Origin: Methanobacterium_D oryzae
GTDB taxonomy: Archaea > Methanobacteriota > Methanobacteria > Methanobacteriales > Methanobacteriaceae
NCBI RefSeq assembly: GCF_050433505.1
Contig: NZ_JBNPXC010000002.1
Coordinates: 248,001 to 312,000 of the forward strand
Reading direction: 5' to 3'
Length of the DNA stretch: 64,000 nucleotides
Shown here: piece by piece, positions 1-9,446 of the stretch
Numbering within the stretch: position 1 is the first letter of the stretch
How the letters are laid out: every line of letters starts with the position of its first letter
Translations under genes and position numbers: made by a program
The notes under the pieces: model-generated
The model's database searches: none
The model's input: the letters and a program-made list of their open reading frames with translations, nothing else
Told to the model about the DNA's origin: nothing

Positions 1-1468
1 CCAATCTACCAATTGAAAACTTCTTTAAAGTTTCAAAATTGTCTTCACTAAATCCAAGGGCTTCAAGGTCGTTTTGAACCCTTAAATAATCAGTAAATAC
101 TCTTCTAAACTTAAAATTATGAAATATCCCATGTAGGTAAGATCCAGAGACTAATCCGTTTATTGCCCCATCATAATTAGAGGAAGGATAATTTCCACAA
201 CCTTTTATCATCCTAAACATTGGTTTAGATTCTCCAAGAATAGTTAATCCTTCATGGAGCTCATAACCTTTAACTAAATCTCCTTTTATACATTTAAACA
301 TTCCATTTCCAATTATTTCGGCTTTACTTTGAGTTACAATCTTATCGATCCTTTCAAATTTAGTCTTAGCATCTAAAATTCCAATTCCCTTAACACTGCC
401 ATATGTAGACTCTTTAAATGTTTCATCAATTATTTTTTCCCCAAGCATCTGGTATCCTCCACATATTCCAAAAATTGGGATTTCTTTAGATAGATGGGCA
501 ATTTCATCGGTAAATCCTGCTTCATTTAAAGCTATCATGTCATTTATGGTATTTCTGGTTCCTGGAATGATTAGAGCATCTATATTTCCTATTTCATCTC
601 CCATTTCAATTAGTTTAATACCAACATCACCTTCATACTCGAGAGGATCTATATCTGTAAAATTAGAGATTCTGGGGAGCCGCATGACTCCTATGTTTAC
701 TTTCTCATTTTTACTGTACTTTCGCTCTGAAAGAGATGCAGAGTCTTCTTCTGGAAGTTTAAGGCTTTGATCGTAGGGCATAACTCCAAGAACTGGTACT
801 CCTACAATTTCTTCAATTTGACGAATTCCGGGGATTAATATATCTAAATTTCCCCTGAATTTGTTAATTATAATTCCCTTTATCCGTTTTCTGTACTTTT
901 CTTCAAGGAGTGAAAATGTACCTGCAATTGAGGCAAAAACTCCTCCTCTATCGATATCAGCAACCAATATAACATCGGCATCTGCTAATTCTGCTATTTT
1001 CATATTTGCAAGGTCTTTATCTTGCATATTAATTTCTGCAGGAGATCCTGCTCCTTCAATTACAATAATGTCATATTCACTTTTTAAAGTGTCTAATGAT
1101 GTTTTAATTGCCTTTAAAGCTTTTTCTCTAAAAGAATTTTGATAATCATAAAAGTTCATATCATTTACAGCTTTTCCATGTACTATTACTTGAGATATGA
1201 AGTCTTCTTTTGGTTTAAGGAGAATTGGGTTCATATGATAAGAAGGATCAACACCAGCTGCTTCCGCTTGTAATACTTGTGCAATAGCAATTTCTGCGTT
1301 TTCTTTTGTTGTATAAGAATTAAGGGACATATTTTGAGATTTAAAAGGCGCGACCTTGTATCCTCTTTTTGAAAATATTCTGCAAAGTGCAGCTACAACA
1401 ACACTTTTCCCTGCGTTAGATGATGTTCCCTGTACCATTATGCATGTAGTTTTATCTTTAGAACCCAA
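1..1468 (-). CDS. cobQ: Cobyric acid synthase CobQ/CbiP (cut by left edge of window)
   Basis: Glutamine- and ATP-dependent amidation of cobyrinic acid a,c-diamide side chains to cobyric acid, in the corrinoid pathway that supplies methanogen methyltransferases. Read from the minus strand, the protein opens with the CobQ-type P-loop (GTSSNAGKS, about residues 14-22) followed by PFKSQNMSLNS. It ends in a class I glutamine amidotransferase domain with FGICGGYQMLG (nucleophile Cys336) and YLHGIFHN (His446). The chosen start is TTG at 1468-1466, 6 nt after a GGAGG. An internal ATG at 1438 would leave only MVQGT before the P-loop. 489 codons are visible without a stop; the family is usually about 490-500 residues, so only the last few are missing. 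It runs opposite to the LSm gene. Family assignment is firm. Confidence 0.93.
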   Translation of the reverse strand, partial: MGSKDKTTCIMVQGTSSNAGKSVVVAALCRIFSKRGYKVAPFKSQNMSLNSYTTKENAEIAIAQVLQAEAAGVDPSYHMNPILLKPKEDFISQVIVHGKAVNDMNFYDYQNSFREKALKAIKTSLDTLKSEYDIIVIEGAGSPAEINMQDKDLANMKIAELADADVILVADIDRGGVFASIAGTFSLLEEKYRKRIKGIIINKFRGNLDILIPGIRQIEEIVGVPVLGVMPYDQSLKLPEEDSASLSERKYSKNEKVNIGVMRLPRISNFTDIDPLEYEGDVGIKLIEMGDEIGNIDALIIPGTRNTINDMIALNEAGFTDEIAHLSKEIPIFGICGGYQMLGEKIIDETFKESTYGSVKGIGILDAKTKFERIDKIVTQSKAEIIGNGMFKCIKGDLVKGYELHEGLTILGESKPMFRMIKGCGNYPSSNYDGAINGLVSGSYLHGIFHNFKFRRVFTDYLRVQNDLEALGFSEDNFETLKKFSIGRL

Positions 1469-1715
1469 AATTCTGCCTCCATACGTAAAATGAATTTTTA
1501 TGTGTTTATTGAAGAATATTTAGAACTTATTTAAGTATATAATACTTGTATTTTCCTATAAACTAATAAATAAAAGTTGTTTTTAATATTGAAATTTTTA
1601 AAATTAAATTATTATGTTATAATTTACATAATAGTAATACGGTAAAAAAGAAAAATATGTATATAAATTTTATAATTAGAATATTTGGGCCATACAACTT
1701 AATGGGAGTTTTATT

Positions 1716-1973
1716 ATGATGACTAAAAAGCTTGAGATACCTAAAACGTTATCAAGAACTGAAAGCTTATTTTTTGATGAACTTAAGAATTTTAAGGGAG
1801 AAGATGTGACAATAGTCCTTTTGAATGGTCGTACAATACGGTGTAAAATAATTGCTATTGAATTTAATAATTTACATTTTATTGTTGAACATACAGATAA
1901 TATTAAGGAGATAATTAGGGGAGAAGCAATCCAAAGTGTAAGATTAGGTACTAAAATAGAAAAAGATCAATAA
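1716..1973 (+). CDS. Sm-like (LSm) RNA-binding protein, divergent
   Basis: Small 85-residue protein with the layout of an archaeal Sm fold. A short N-terminal extension is followed by an Sm1-like strand series (FKGEDVTIVLLNGRTIRCKI, residues 26-45), then EFNNLHFIVE, then an Sm2-like IIRGEAIQSVRLG with the typical I-R-G. Archaeal LSm proteins form rings that bind U-rich RNA; that role is inferred by family. The ATG at 1716 lies 7 nt after GGGAG, and a second ATG follows directly. It stands alone between cobQ (opposite strand) and lonB. It is more divergent than the usual SmAP1, so it could be a second paralogue or a lineage-specific Sm-like protein. The fold call is likely; the RNA partner is unknown. 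Confidence 0.6.
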   Translation: MMTKKLEIPKTLSRTESLFFDELKNFKGEDVTIVLLNGRTIRCKIIAIEFNNLHFIVEHTDNIKEIIRGEAIQSVRLGTKIEKDQ

Positions 1974-2330
1974 GAGAAAATTTTTAGATAATATTGTAAT
2001 GATTTTTAATAACAAGAAATGATTATTATTCTTATTTTTGCATATGTTGATTAAATTATAAAAACATTTAAAAGGATCTTGTTTTATATCTAGAAAAGAG
2101 CTAATATTATATTTTAAATGGTTTGAATAGAAAAGTGTCAAGTAAACTATTTAAAAAACAATATGAAATAGTAAATTGCATTAAATTTAATGAAATTTTT
2201 TTTATAGATAAAAAAGCGAAAAGTAGATATTTATATATAACAAAATATATATCAATAGATTTGATATTTCATAAGAAATAAAAATGTGTTGATTTTTATA
2301 AATATCATAAAAAGGAGGTTGTCATTAACT
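1974..2330. other. Intergenic region before lonB
   Basis: About 360 bases of very AT-rich sequence. It holds the leader and promoter region of lonB, including TATA-like runs near 2230-2250 and a GGAGG at 2314-2318. No convincing gene or RNA was seen; an open frame on the opposite strand has no coding character. Confidence 0.5.
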
Positions 2331-4226
2331 ATGGCAAATCTAAATTCAGAGTCAAGTTCATTCAATTTAAGAACTTATAAGACATCAGGAGAAATTAAAG
2401 TCCCTGAAAAGATTATAGATCAAATTATAGGTCAAGAAGAAGCGGTTGAAACAATAAAAAAAGCCGCAAAGCAAAAAAGAAATGTTCTTTTAATCGGAGA
2501 GCCTGGAATAGGTAAATCCATGCTTGCAAAGGGAATGGCAGAACTACTCCCTCCAGAAGAACTTCAAGATATACTTGTCTATCCTAATATAGAGGATAAT
2601 CACAATCCATTAATTGGAGTAATGCCTGCAGGTGAAGCTAAAAAAGTTGTTGCAAATTATAGAGCAAAGGCAAAGAGTCAAGATGAGAAGAAGAATATGT
2701 TTACAATGATTATAATATCATTTATAATAATCATTGGATTCATATTGCAAAGATATTTAGAGGCTATAATAGCAGCAGGAATTGTTTTATTAGTGCTTAT
2801 GCAAATGAAGCCTAAAACCTCAATTATGGTTCCAAAACTTCTTATAAATAATGAAAATAATATCATAGCTCCTTTTGTTGAAGCAACTGGTGCACATGCC
2901 GGAGCTCTCTTAGGTGATGTAAGGCATGATCCATATCAGTCAGGAGGATTAGGAACTCCTGCACATGAACGTGTTGAAGCTGGAATGATTCATAAAGCCA
3001 GTAAAGGAGTACTTTACGTAGATGAAATTGGAACTATGAAAATGAAAACTCAACAAGAGCTCCTAACAGCAATGCAAGAGAAAAAATATTCAATAACAGG
3101 TCAAAGTGAAACAAGTAGTGGGGCAATGGTAAGGACTCAAGAAGTACCATGTGATTTTGTACTTGTAGCGTCTGGAAACCTTCAAGTTCTTGAAGGAATG
3201 CATATAGCATTAAGATCAAGGATACGGGGATATGGTTATGAAGTTTTCATGAAAGATTCTATGCCAGATACACCAGAAAATAGAGATAAACTAGTTCAAT
3301 TTGTAGCTCAAGAAGTTGAAAAAGATGGTAGAATCCCTCACTTTAGTAGAGAGGCAGTTGCTGAGATAATAAGAGAAGCTCAAAGAAGGGCTGGCAAAAA
3401 AGACTCTCTTACCCTAAAACTAAGAGATTTAGGTGGACTTGTGAGAGCAGCGGGGGATATCGCTAAAGGAGAAGCTGCAGAATTTGTTAAAGTATCTCAT
3501 GTACTAAGTGCTAAAAAACTTGCAAGAACACTTGAACAACAAATTGCAGATCGTTACATTGGCCAGAAGAAAAAATACAAAATATTCAAATCTGAAGGTG
3601 GAGAAATTGGTACAGTAAACGGTCTTGCAGTAATTGGAGATAGAAGTGGTATAATGCTTCCAATAGTTGCAGAAGCTGTTCCTGCCCAAAGTAAATCGGA
3701 AGGTAAGATCATTGCCACAGGTAAACTTGGAGAAATAGCCAAAGAAGCTATTCAAAATGTCAGTGCTTTAATTAAAAAGCATACTGGAACAGATATATCA
3801 AGCTATGATATACACATACAGTTCCTGCTGGCTCATGAAGGTGTTGAAGGAGACAGCGCAAGCGTATCCGTAGCTACAGCAGTGATTTCATCACTTGAAA
3901 ATATTCCTGTTGACCAGTCGGTTGCCCTCACTGGTTCATTAAGTGTTAGGGGAGATGTTCTCCCAGTTGGTGGGGTCACTGGTAAAATCGAAGCTGCAGC
4001 AGAATCAGGAATTAAAAAAGTTTTAATACCACGTTCAAACATGAATGATGTTTTAATAGAAGAACGGTATAAAAACAAGATTGAAATAATTCCTGTAGAT
4101 ACTCTAAATGATGTACTGGAGCATGCATTAATTGGAAAAGGCAAAAAAGGTCTTCTTGATAAGATGCAGAAAATCAGTGATATTGTACCGAAGGGTATTT
4201 TACAAAATAGCCCTACAACTCATTAA
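2331..4226 (+). CDS. lonB: Archaeal membrane-anchored ATP-dependent protease LonB
   Basis: Energy-dependent protease of the archaeal membrane. The 631-residue protein has Walker A GEPGIGKS (about 56-63), two hydrophobic segments (about 124-158) inserted in the AAA+ module that anchor LonB, Walker B GVLYVDEIG (about 226-234), and a C-terminal Lon protease domain. The Ser-Lys dyad is visible as EGDSASVS (Ser509) and GGVTGKIEAA (Lys552). The start is taken at ATG 2331 after GGAGG at 2314-2318 (12-nt spacing, rather long). An upstream in-frame codon at 2286 would add 15 residues rich in basic and hydrophobic residues and has no ribosome-binding site. It is followed by a hairpin terminator and the DEAD-box gene, and probably transcribed alone. 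Confidence 0.95.
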   Translation: MANLNSESSSFNLRTYKTSGEIKVPEKIIDQIIGQEEAVETIKKAAKQKRNVLLIGEPGIGKSMLAKGMAELLPPEELQDILVYPNIEDNHNPLIGVMPAGEAKKVVANYRAKAKSQDEKKNMFTMIIISFIIIIGFILQRYLEAIIAAGIVLLVLMQMKPKTSIMVPKLLINNENNIIAPFVEATGAHAGALLGDVRHDPYQSGGLGTPAHERVEAGMIHKASKGVLYVDEIGTMKMKTQQELLTAMQEKKYSITGQSETSSGAMVRTQEVPCDFVLVASGNLQVLEGMHIALRSRIRGYGYEVFMKDSMPDTPENRDKLVQFVAQEVEKDGRIPHFSREAVAEIIREAQRRAGKKDSLTLKLRDLGGLVRAAGDIAKGEAAEFVKVSHVLSAKKLARTLEQQIADRYIGQKKKYKIFKSEGGEIGTVNGLAVIGDRSGIMLPIVAEAVPAQSKSEGKIIATGKLGEIAKEAIQNVSALIKKHTGTDISSYDIHIQFLLAHEGVEGDSASVSVATAVISSLENIPVDQSVALTGSLSVRGDVLPVGGVTGKIEAAAESGIKKVLIPRSNMNDVLIEERYKNKIEIIPVDTLNDVLEHALIGKGKKGLLDKMQKISDIVPKGILQNSPTTH

Positions 4227-4235
4227 ATTTGATTT

Positions 4236-4262
4236 TGAAAGGATCATTCCTTTCATTTTTTA
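4236..4262 (+). terminator. Hairpin plus T-run after lonB
   Basis: Perfect 8-bp inverted repeat TGAAAGGA / TCCTTTCA with a 4-nt loop, followed by a T-rich stretch, ten bases after the lonB stop codon. This resembles an intrinsic-type terminator; termination itself is inferred. Confidence 0.5.
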
Positions 4263-4421
4263 ATTTATTTTATTAAAACCAATTGTTTAAATATATTTAA
4301 ATATATAAATTAAATTTAGATGTTATGGATAGTGTTTTATTTATGCTAATTTTGACTTATTACGCATTTTAATAATATTCATTGCCTTAATTAAAGTTAT
4401 AAAAGATAAAAGGAAGATAAT

Positions 4422-6002
4422 ATGGAAAAATTAAGATTTTTTGATTTAGATCTCTCAGATGAGATTAAAAAGGCAATTGCAGATATGGGATTTGAAGAAA
4501 CAACTCCTATTCAAGCACTTGCAATTCCACATATATTGGATGGAAAAGATGTTATAGGACAAGCTCAGACAGGTACTGGAAAAACTGCCGCATTTGGAAT
4601 TCCACTTTTAGAAATGGTTGATCCAAATGATAAAGCATTACAAGCTGTAATTCTATGTCCTACAAGAGAACTTGCAATTCAGGTTGCAGAAGAATTAAGG
4701 AAACTTTCAAAATACATGAAAAAACTCAGTGTTTTACCAATTTATGGTGGTCAACCTATAGAAAGACAAATTAAGGCATTAAAGAAAGGAGTTCAGATTA
4801 TAATAGGTACACCTGGTCGTGTAATGGATCATATGCATCGTGGAACATTGACAATGGGAAATGTAAAGACAATTGTTCTTGATGAAGCAGATGAAATGCT
4901 TGATATGGGATTCCGAGAGGATATCGAATTTGTTTTACAGGACATGCCTTATGACAGACAGACATTACTCTTTTCAGCTACAATGTCCAAGCCAATTTTG
5001 AGTTTAACCAAAAAATATCTAACTGATCCTGAATTTTTAAAAGTGGTCCATCAGAAAATGACAGTACCCGAAATTCAGCAGATATACTTTGAAGTTAAAG
5101 AAAAGATGAAACTGGAACTATTATCACGTTTGGTGGATATATACAATCCAAAACTATCATTGGTATTCTGTAACACTAAAAGAAGGGTGGATACGCTTGT
5201 AACACATCTTCAAGTTAGGGGATATCTTGCAGACGGTCTTCATGGGGATATGACTCAAAATCAAAGAGATCGTGTGATGAGTAAGTTTAGGAGTGGAAAA
5301 GTGGAAATTCTTGTTGCAACTGATGTTGCAGCACGTGGAATTGACGTTGATGATGTAGAAGCTGTATTTAATTATGACGTACCAAACGACGATGAATATT
5401 ATGTTCATAGGATTGGTAGGACTGGTAGAGCAGGTAGAACAGGTCGTGCATTCACATTTGTATCTGGAAGGGAAATCTATCAATTAAGAGACATACAAAA
5501 ATTCACAAAAACTAAGATTGAACAACATAGAATTCCATCACTTGCAGATGTTGAAGAAATCAGGACAGATATATTTTTAGAGAAAGTAAAGTCCGTGGCT
5601 AATAACGCAGATTTAAATAAATATATTAATCTGGTTGAAAGATTAATGGAAGAAGATTATACGTCTGTCGAAACAGCTGCAGCTCTCCTAAAAATAGTTA
5701 TGAGCAAAGAAACTGAAGAAACCTCAGATGAAGGATTTGGAGATACAGGTGCGGCCCCTGGAATGGTGAGGTTCTTTGTTAATATTGGAAGAAAACAAAG
5801 AGTAAAGGCAAAAGATATTGTTAGGGGAATTGCTGAAGAAACAGGACTTTCAAGCCAAATAATAGGTAAAATTGATGTTTTTGAGAAGTTTTCATTTGTG
5901 GAGATTCCGGAAGGAAGTGCAAGAGAATTCCTATCAACAATGAATAGGAGCCACATAAAAGGCAAGAAAGTGAACGTTGAACCTGCAAACAAAAAAGAAT
6001 AA
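4422..6002 (+). CDS. DEAD-box RNA helicase with DbpA/CsdA-type RNA-binding domain
   Basis: ATP-dependent RNA helicase of 526 residues. Helicase motifs appear in order: Q motif FEETTPIQ (24-31), Walker A AQTGTGKT (48-55), PTRELAIQ, TPGR, DEAD (154-157), SAT, ARGID and HRIGRTGRAG. The last ~80 residues (RFFVNIGRKQRVKAKDIV through HIKGKKVNVEPA) match the DbpA/CsdA C-terminal RNA-binding fold, which in bacteria directs such helicases to rRNA or cold-stabilised RNA. ATG at 4422 follows a GGAAG. Likely roles are ribosome assembly and RNA unwinding; the exact substrate cannot be read from sequence. It is convergent with the Cys-rich gene downstream and separated from it by a long hairpin. Confidence 0.93.
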   Translation: MEKLRFFDLDLSDEIKKAIADMGFEETTPIQALAIPHILDGKDVIGQAQTGTGKTAAFGIPLLEMVDPNDKALQAVILCPTRELAIQVAEELRKLSKYMKKLSVLPIYGGQPIERQIKALKKGVQIIIGTPGRVMDHMHRGTLTMGNVKTIVLDEADEMLDMGFREDIEFVLQDMPYDRQTLLFSATMSKPILSLTKKYLTDPEFLKVVHQKMTVPEIQQIYFEVKEKMKLELLSRLVDIYNPKLSLVFCNTKRRVDTLVTHLQVRGYLADGLHGDMTQNQRDRVMSKFRSGKVEILVATDVAARGIDVDDVEAVFNYDVPNDDEYYVHRIGRTGRAGRTGRAFTFVSGREIYQLRDIQKFTKTKIEQHRIPSLADVEEIRTDIFLEKVKSVANNADLNKYINLVERLMEEDYTSVETAAALLKIVMSKETEETSDEGFGDTGAAPGMVRFFVNIGRKQRVKAKDIVRGIAEETGLSSQIIGKIDVFEKFSFVEIPEGSAREFLSTMNRSHIKGKKVNVEPANKKE

Positions 6003-6018
6003 TAAATCATTCTTTTTT
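5991..6018 (+). terminator. Hairpin at the convergent helicase / Cys-rich gene junction
   Basis: Perfect 10-bp arms AAAAAAGAAT and ATTCTTTTTT with an 8-nt loop. The left arm includes the last codons of the helicase gene. Because the neighbouring genes converge, it could serve both strands, with T-runs on each side. Confidence 0.5.
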
Positions 6019-6029
6019 AATTATTTAAA

Positions 6030-6419
6030 TTAATCTAACTTTACTTTTCCATTTTGACAGAAATATTTATTTGGTTGTTTTGATTCAATTTTATTTTCTT
6101 TCCATACTTCACAATTAATGCAGTTACACTCTTTATTCTCGTTAAGATCATCGCAAAATGCTTTTCCATTAGCGCAATACATTCCGGGAAAATCAGATGG
6201 TTCTGGACTCATTCCTCTCATGGATATTTGTAACATTTTCATTTTATTTTGAGCACATTCACTATCCTTTTGAACAGGACACTGTGGACAAAGGCATCTA
6301 ATCATGTTTTCTCTATCAAAATTGATATTAGAGGTCATTGCATTAGATTTTTCTTTTTTGTCATTTTTCCCAGTTAGTACAGAGCTTAATTTATCAAGTA
6401 TGGTGATCTGACTAATCAA
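6030..6419 (-). CDS. Cys-rich DUF2769-like protein (soluble paralogue)
   Basis: 129-residue protein of unknown function whose C-terminal ~90 residues carry a regular cysteine pattern: CLCPQCP, then ECAQNK, PGMYC, FCDDLN, CNCINC, and a final FC. The pattern resembles DUF2769 proteins of methanogens and suggests bound metal (Zn or Fe-S); this is inference. The start is taken as TTG at 6419, 5 nt after GGTGA, in preference to a GTG three codons upstream that overlaps that site. Gene 6498-7178, upstream on the same strand, has the same Cys domain behind membrane segments, so the two are tandem paralogues. The N-terminal 40 residues are unremarkable. Confidence 0.6.
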   Translation of the reverse strand: MISQITILDKLSSVLTGKNDKKEKSNAMTSNINFDRENMIRCLCPQCPVQKDSECAQNKMKMLQISMRGMSPEPSDFPGMYCANGKAFCDDLNENKECNCINCEVWKENKIESKQPNKYFCQNGKVKLD

Positions 6420-6497
6420 AAATATCACCGTTTGTAATTCTATTACTAATTTAAATTTTCATATTTCTTTGTGTTCATGTTATAAACATATATTAGC

Positions 6498-7178
6498 TTA
6501 TTTGGCTATTTTAGTTCTACAAAAATGACCAATTGAGTTTTCTAACTTATTTTCTTTAAAGATATTACAATTTGAACAATTACAAGTTTTGTTTGTATTA
6601 AAATCATTACATGCTGTTACTTGGGTAATACAGTACATTCCTGGGATATTTTTTGGTTCTAATACCATATTTTTTTCTATTTTCATCATTTCTTTCATGT
6701 TTTCTATTTTATTTTGTGCACACATACTTTCAGTTTGAATAGGACATTCAAGACATGCACATTTTTGAATATTTTCTATGGTTAATTCAATGCACGATTT
6801 ATTTCTTGTTTCCATTTCAGGACTTTTTTTGATTATCATGGCCCCGATAGCACTTCCCATTACTCCAAGACCAGCCCATATGATAATAGAATCTATAATA
6901 AAAGTTGATTTGTCTAATGTAATTAATGAGGGTGTTCCGATAATACTTCCAATTCCTGTTAAAATTAATATTCCTAAAATAAATCCTCCAATACTACCAA
7001 ATATAGCTCCATGAATAGCACTGGTTATTATATTATCATTATTTACATAACCAATTACTAAACTTGCTATAATCACGCTTAAAAATAAACCTGTTGTTCC
7101 TAAAATAATTCCGGATGTTAAACTTAATATTAAAGCAAATATAACCCCAATAAACACAGTTTTCCATTTAACAGTCAT
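6498..7178 (-). CDS. Membrane protein with C-terminal Cys-rich DUF2769-like domain
   Basis: 226 residues. The first ~115 form about four Gly/Ile-rich transmembrane helices, of the small glycine-zipper kind with repeated GxxxG spacing. Residues ~130-226 repeat the cysteine pattern of the downstream neighbour: CACLECP, MCAQNK, PGMYC, ACNDFN, CNCSNC and a final FC. ATG at 7178 follows AGTGA at 6-nt spacing. Both Cys proteins share the phrase CAQNK and NIPGMYC/DFPGMYC, so they arose by duplication. Tethering of a metal-binding domain to the membrane suggests sensing or redox use, but nothing in the context confirms this. Function unknown. Confidence 0.6.
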   Translation of the reverse strand: MTVKWKTVFIGVIFALILSLTSGIILGTTGLFLSVIIASLVIGYVNNDNIITSAIHGAIFGSIGGFILGILILTGIGSIIGTPSLITLDKSTFIIDSIIIWAGLGVMGSAIGAMIIKKSPEMETRNKSCIELTIENIQKCACLECPIQTESMCAQNKIENMKEMMKIEKNMVLEPKNIPGMYCITQVTACNDFNTNKTCNCSNCNIFKENKLENSIGHFCRTKIAK

Positions 7179-7371
7179 ATATTTTCACTTCATAAATTAA
7201 TAGTAAAATTAAGTAGTAATATTATATGTCAATATTTTATTAATATTTTGTTATTGAAATTCATTAAGTTAAAAAATTAAAAATTTTGTTAGATTAATAA
7301 CAAAGAGGCAGGATAATTATTTTTTAAATAAAAAGAAAAATATTAACAATAGTCGAATTTATAATAAATAT

Positions 7372-8187
7372 ATGGAAAATCATAATCATAAAGTTATTTC
7401 TTTAAAGAATAATGAAAAATTTGTAATAACTGATTCTTTTTTAACTCTTGTCAAGAAATTTAAAACTTTAAAGGACACTAAAGGAAGAATTATTTTAGTT
7501 ATAGGTGCGCCAGGCACAGGTAAATCCTCCAATATTTATCATGTTATTGATATTGTTGATCTAAATTATTATGAACCAATTTTACTTTTAGATAATGTGA
7601 AAATGAGCTCAAAAGAAGTTTATCGTAAAATATATGATGTTTTAGGTGAAGATCTTCATGTTGAAACAGAAGAAGAAGCATTTAGAGAACTTTCAAAATA
7701 TGATGCTGTACTTATTGCAGATAAATTTCTTGATTCAGAATTTTTAGATGAAAATAAAGTAGGTTTAGCTGAATGGACTAATAGTAAAAATATATTAACT
7801 ATTCCTTTCTTTTTACTGTGGATTGTTGAATTTTTCAGACATAGAATGGCTTTAAAAGAGATGAATTTAGTTTTTCAGACTGCATGGTCTATTCAAATAA
7901 GAGGATTCAAATATGATTTAATAACAGACTTCGGACCTTTTTCAAAACTACTTTCTGGAATTTTGAAAGGACTATTTGAAGTTGTAGAGATAAAATATAC
8001 AGAATCTGAAACAATAAAAATAGTAAAAAGCCACATTAAAAATATCGATGAAAAAGATATTAAATTTTATATAAAAAAATATGGAAATAAACCAAGATTT
8101 ATTCTAAATGATTTGGAAAGTAAGTCTTTAGATACAAAAACCAGAAAATCCAGTTTTAAATCTACGAATACGCTCAAATCTAAATAA
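7372..8187 (+). CDS. P-loop NTPase of unknown function
   Basis: 271-residue protein with Walker A VIGAPGTGKSS (about 43-53) and a plausible Walker B strand YDAVLIAD (about 109-116). A hydrophobic stretch ILTIPFFLLWIVEFF (about 142-157) may be buried or membrane-associated. The tail is rich in Ser, Thr and Lys. It does not show AAA+ sensor motifs or a DNA-binding domain I can name. ATG at 7372 has no clear Shine-Dalgarno sequence, so the transcript may be leaderless. It is convergent with prs. I do not recognise the family; a lineage-specific ATPase is the safest description. Confidence 0.55.
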   Translation: MENHNHKVISLKNNEKFVITDSFLTLVKKFKTLKDTKGRIILVIGAPGTGKSSNIYHVIDIVDLNYYEPILLLDNVKMSSKEVYRKIYDVLGEDLHVETEEEAFRELSKYDAVLIADKFLDSEFLDENKVGLAEWTNSKNILTIPFFLLWIVEFFRHRMALKEMNLVFQTAWSIQIRGFKYDLITDFGPFSKLLSGILKGLFEVVEIKYTESETIKIVKSHIKNIDEKDIKFYIKKYGNKPRFILNDLESKSLDTKTRKSSFKSTNTLKSK

Positions 8188-8230
8188 TTAATAATAAATA
8201 AAAGTAATGGATTAATTTTTAAATAAATAG

Positions 8231-9097
8231 TTATTTAGTCTTTTTAATAGCATCTGCTACTAATGATGCTACAGAGATCATACTCACATCAGATAGAAGA
8301 GTATCAGTTGCTATTATATCATCTACACCTGCAGCAAATATTTTAAGCAATGCATCCTCTACTAATACAGGGTGTACACAAGATACAATTACTTTTGCTG
8401 CCCCATGTTCTTTTAAAATTCTTACAGCATTTACTATTGTGCCGCCAGTGCTTATAATATCATCAATAATAACAGCATCTTTTCCTTTAACATCAAGGTT
8501 TTTAGGTTTTGTTTCTACAATTTCTGGGGATATTCTTATCTTTTCAAGATAATCATATTCACACTGGAGAATATCTGCAATTTCCTTTGCAAATCCCAAT
8601 GCTCCTTTATCTGGAGCAATAATTACTGGATTTTCAATATTTTCTTTAATATGGTCTGCAATTGGAAGCATTGCAGAAAGATTATGCACTGGAATCTGGA
8701 AAAATTCAGTTATATTTTCTTCATGTAAATTTATACAGAAAACTTCATCTGCACCAGCAAATTCAAGTAAATCAGCAATTATAATGGCAGAAATGGCTTC
8801 ACCGCTTTTAAATCTTCTTTCTTGACGCCCATATCCAAAATAAGGAATTACAACCTTAATTTTTTTAATTCCCATATCCTTTAAATTTTTAAGAATTAAA
8901 AATAACTCTATTAAATTTTCATCCTGCGGATATCCTGTTGATTGGACAACAATCACTTCATCATCTATTTCTCCTTTTATACGAATATATCGCTCACCAT
9001 CCGGAAATCTACGAGTTTCTATTGGAATTAAGGGTACTTTAAGTTCTTTTGCAATCTTTGCTGCTAGTTTTTGGGAAGCTGATCCACCTAATATCAA
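8231..9097 (-). CDS. prs: Ribose-phosphate pyrophosphokinase (PRPP synthase)
   Basis: Makes PRPP from ribose 5-phosphate and ATP for nucleotide, histidine and methanopterin synthesis. The 288-residue protein has the archaeal length. It shows the PRPP synthase signature FGYGRQERRFKSGE (about 87-100), the catalytic region NLHEENITEFF, and the PRPP-binding loop VIIDDIISTGGTI near residue 210. The start is TTG at 9097, 4 nt after GGTGA, the spacing many genes in this window use. No other gene is cotranscribed: hypA diverges upstream, and the P-loop gene converges downstream. Assignment is secure. Confidence 0.95.
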   Translation of the reverse strand: MILGGSASQKLAAKIAKELKVPLIPIETRRFPDGERYIRIKGEIDDEVIVVQSTGYPQDENLIELFLILKNLKDMGIKKIKVVIPYFGYGRQERRFKSGEAISAIIIADLLEFAGADEVFCINLHEENITEFFQIPVHNLSAMLPIADHIKENIENPVIIAPDKGALGFAKEIADILQCEYDYLEKIRISPEIVETKPKNLDVKGKDAVIIDDIISTGGTIVNAVRILKEHGAAKVIVSCVHPVLVEDALLKIFAAGVDDIIATDTLLSDVSMISVASLVADAIKKTK

Positions 9098-9106
9098 AAA
9101 ATCACC

Positions 9107-9434
9107 TATTTTATAATCGTTATAAACAAATTTTTGCGCATTGAAATTAACTTTTTACCATATGAATTAAATATATAAATTATACGTCTAAAATTGAAGA
9201 TAGCACTCTAAACATTTTTTTCACTTTAATATCTATTTACATGCTATATAATGATTTTTAAAAACAGTGCATGTATATTTCATATTCAATGCATACAGTA
9301 TATAAAAGTATATACAACAATAATCAGTATATTAAGTTAATCTATTAGATTAGTTTAAGAGGGATATAAATATTAAATTAATTGAATAAAAATCATTATT
9401 TCATTAATATTAACAAACAAAGTCTAATTTATTA
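9107..9434. other. Divergent prs / hypA intergenic region
   Basis: About 330 bases of AT-rich sequence with several TATA-like stretches (for example around 9170-9180 and 9298-9313), expected to hold the divergent promoters of prs and hypAB. No open reading frame or structured RNA was recognised. Confidence 0.5.
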
Positions 9435-9446
9435 GAGGTGGAGATA

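Noticed and set aside
2286..2330. Longer LonB start with 15 extra residues
   Set aside because: No ribosome-binding site precedes it, and the downstream ATG puts the catalytic Ser and Lys at positions 509 and 552, as expected for archaeal LonB.
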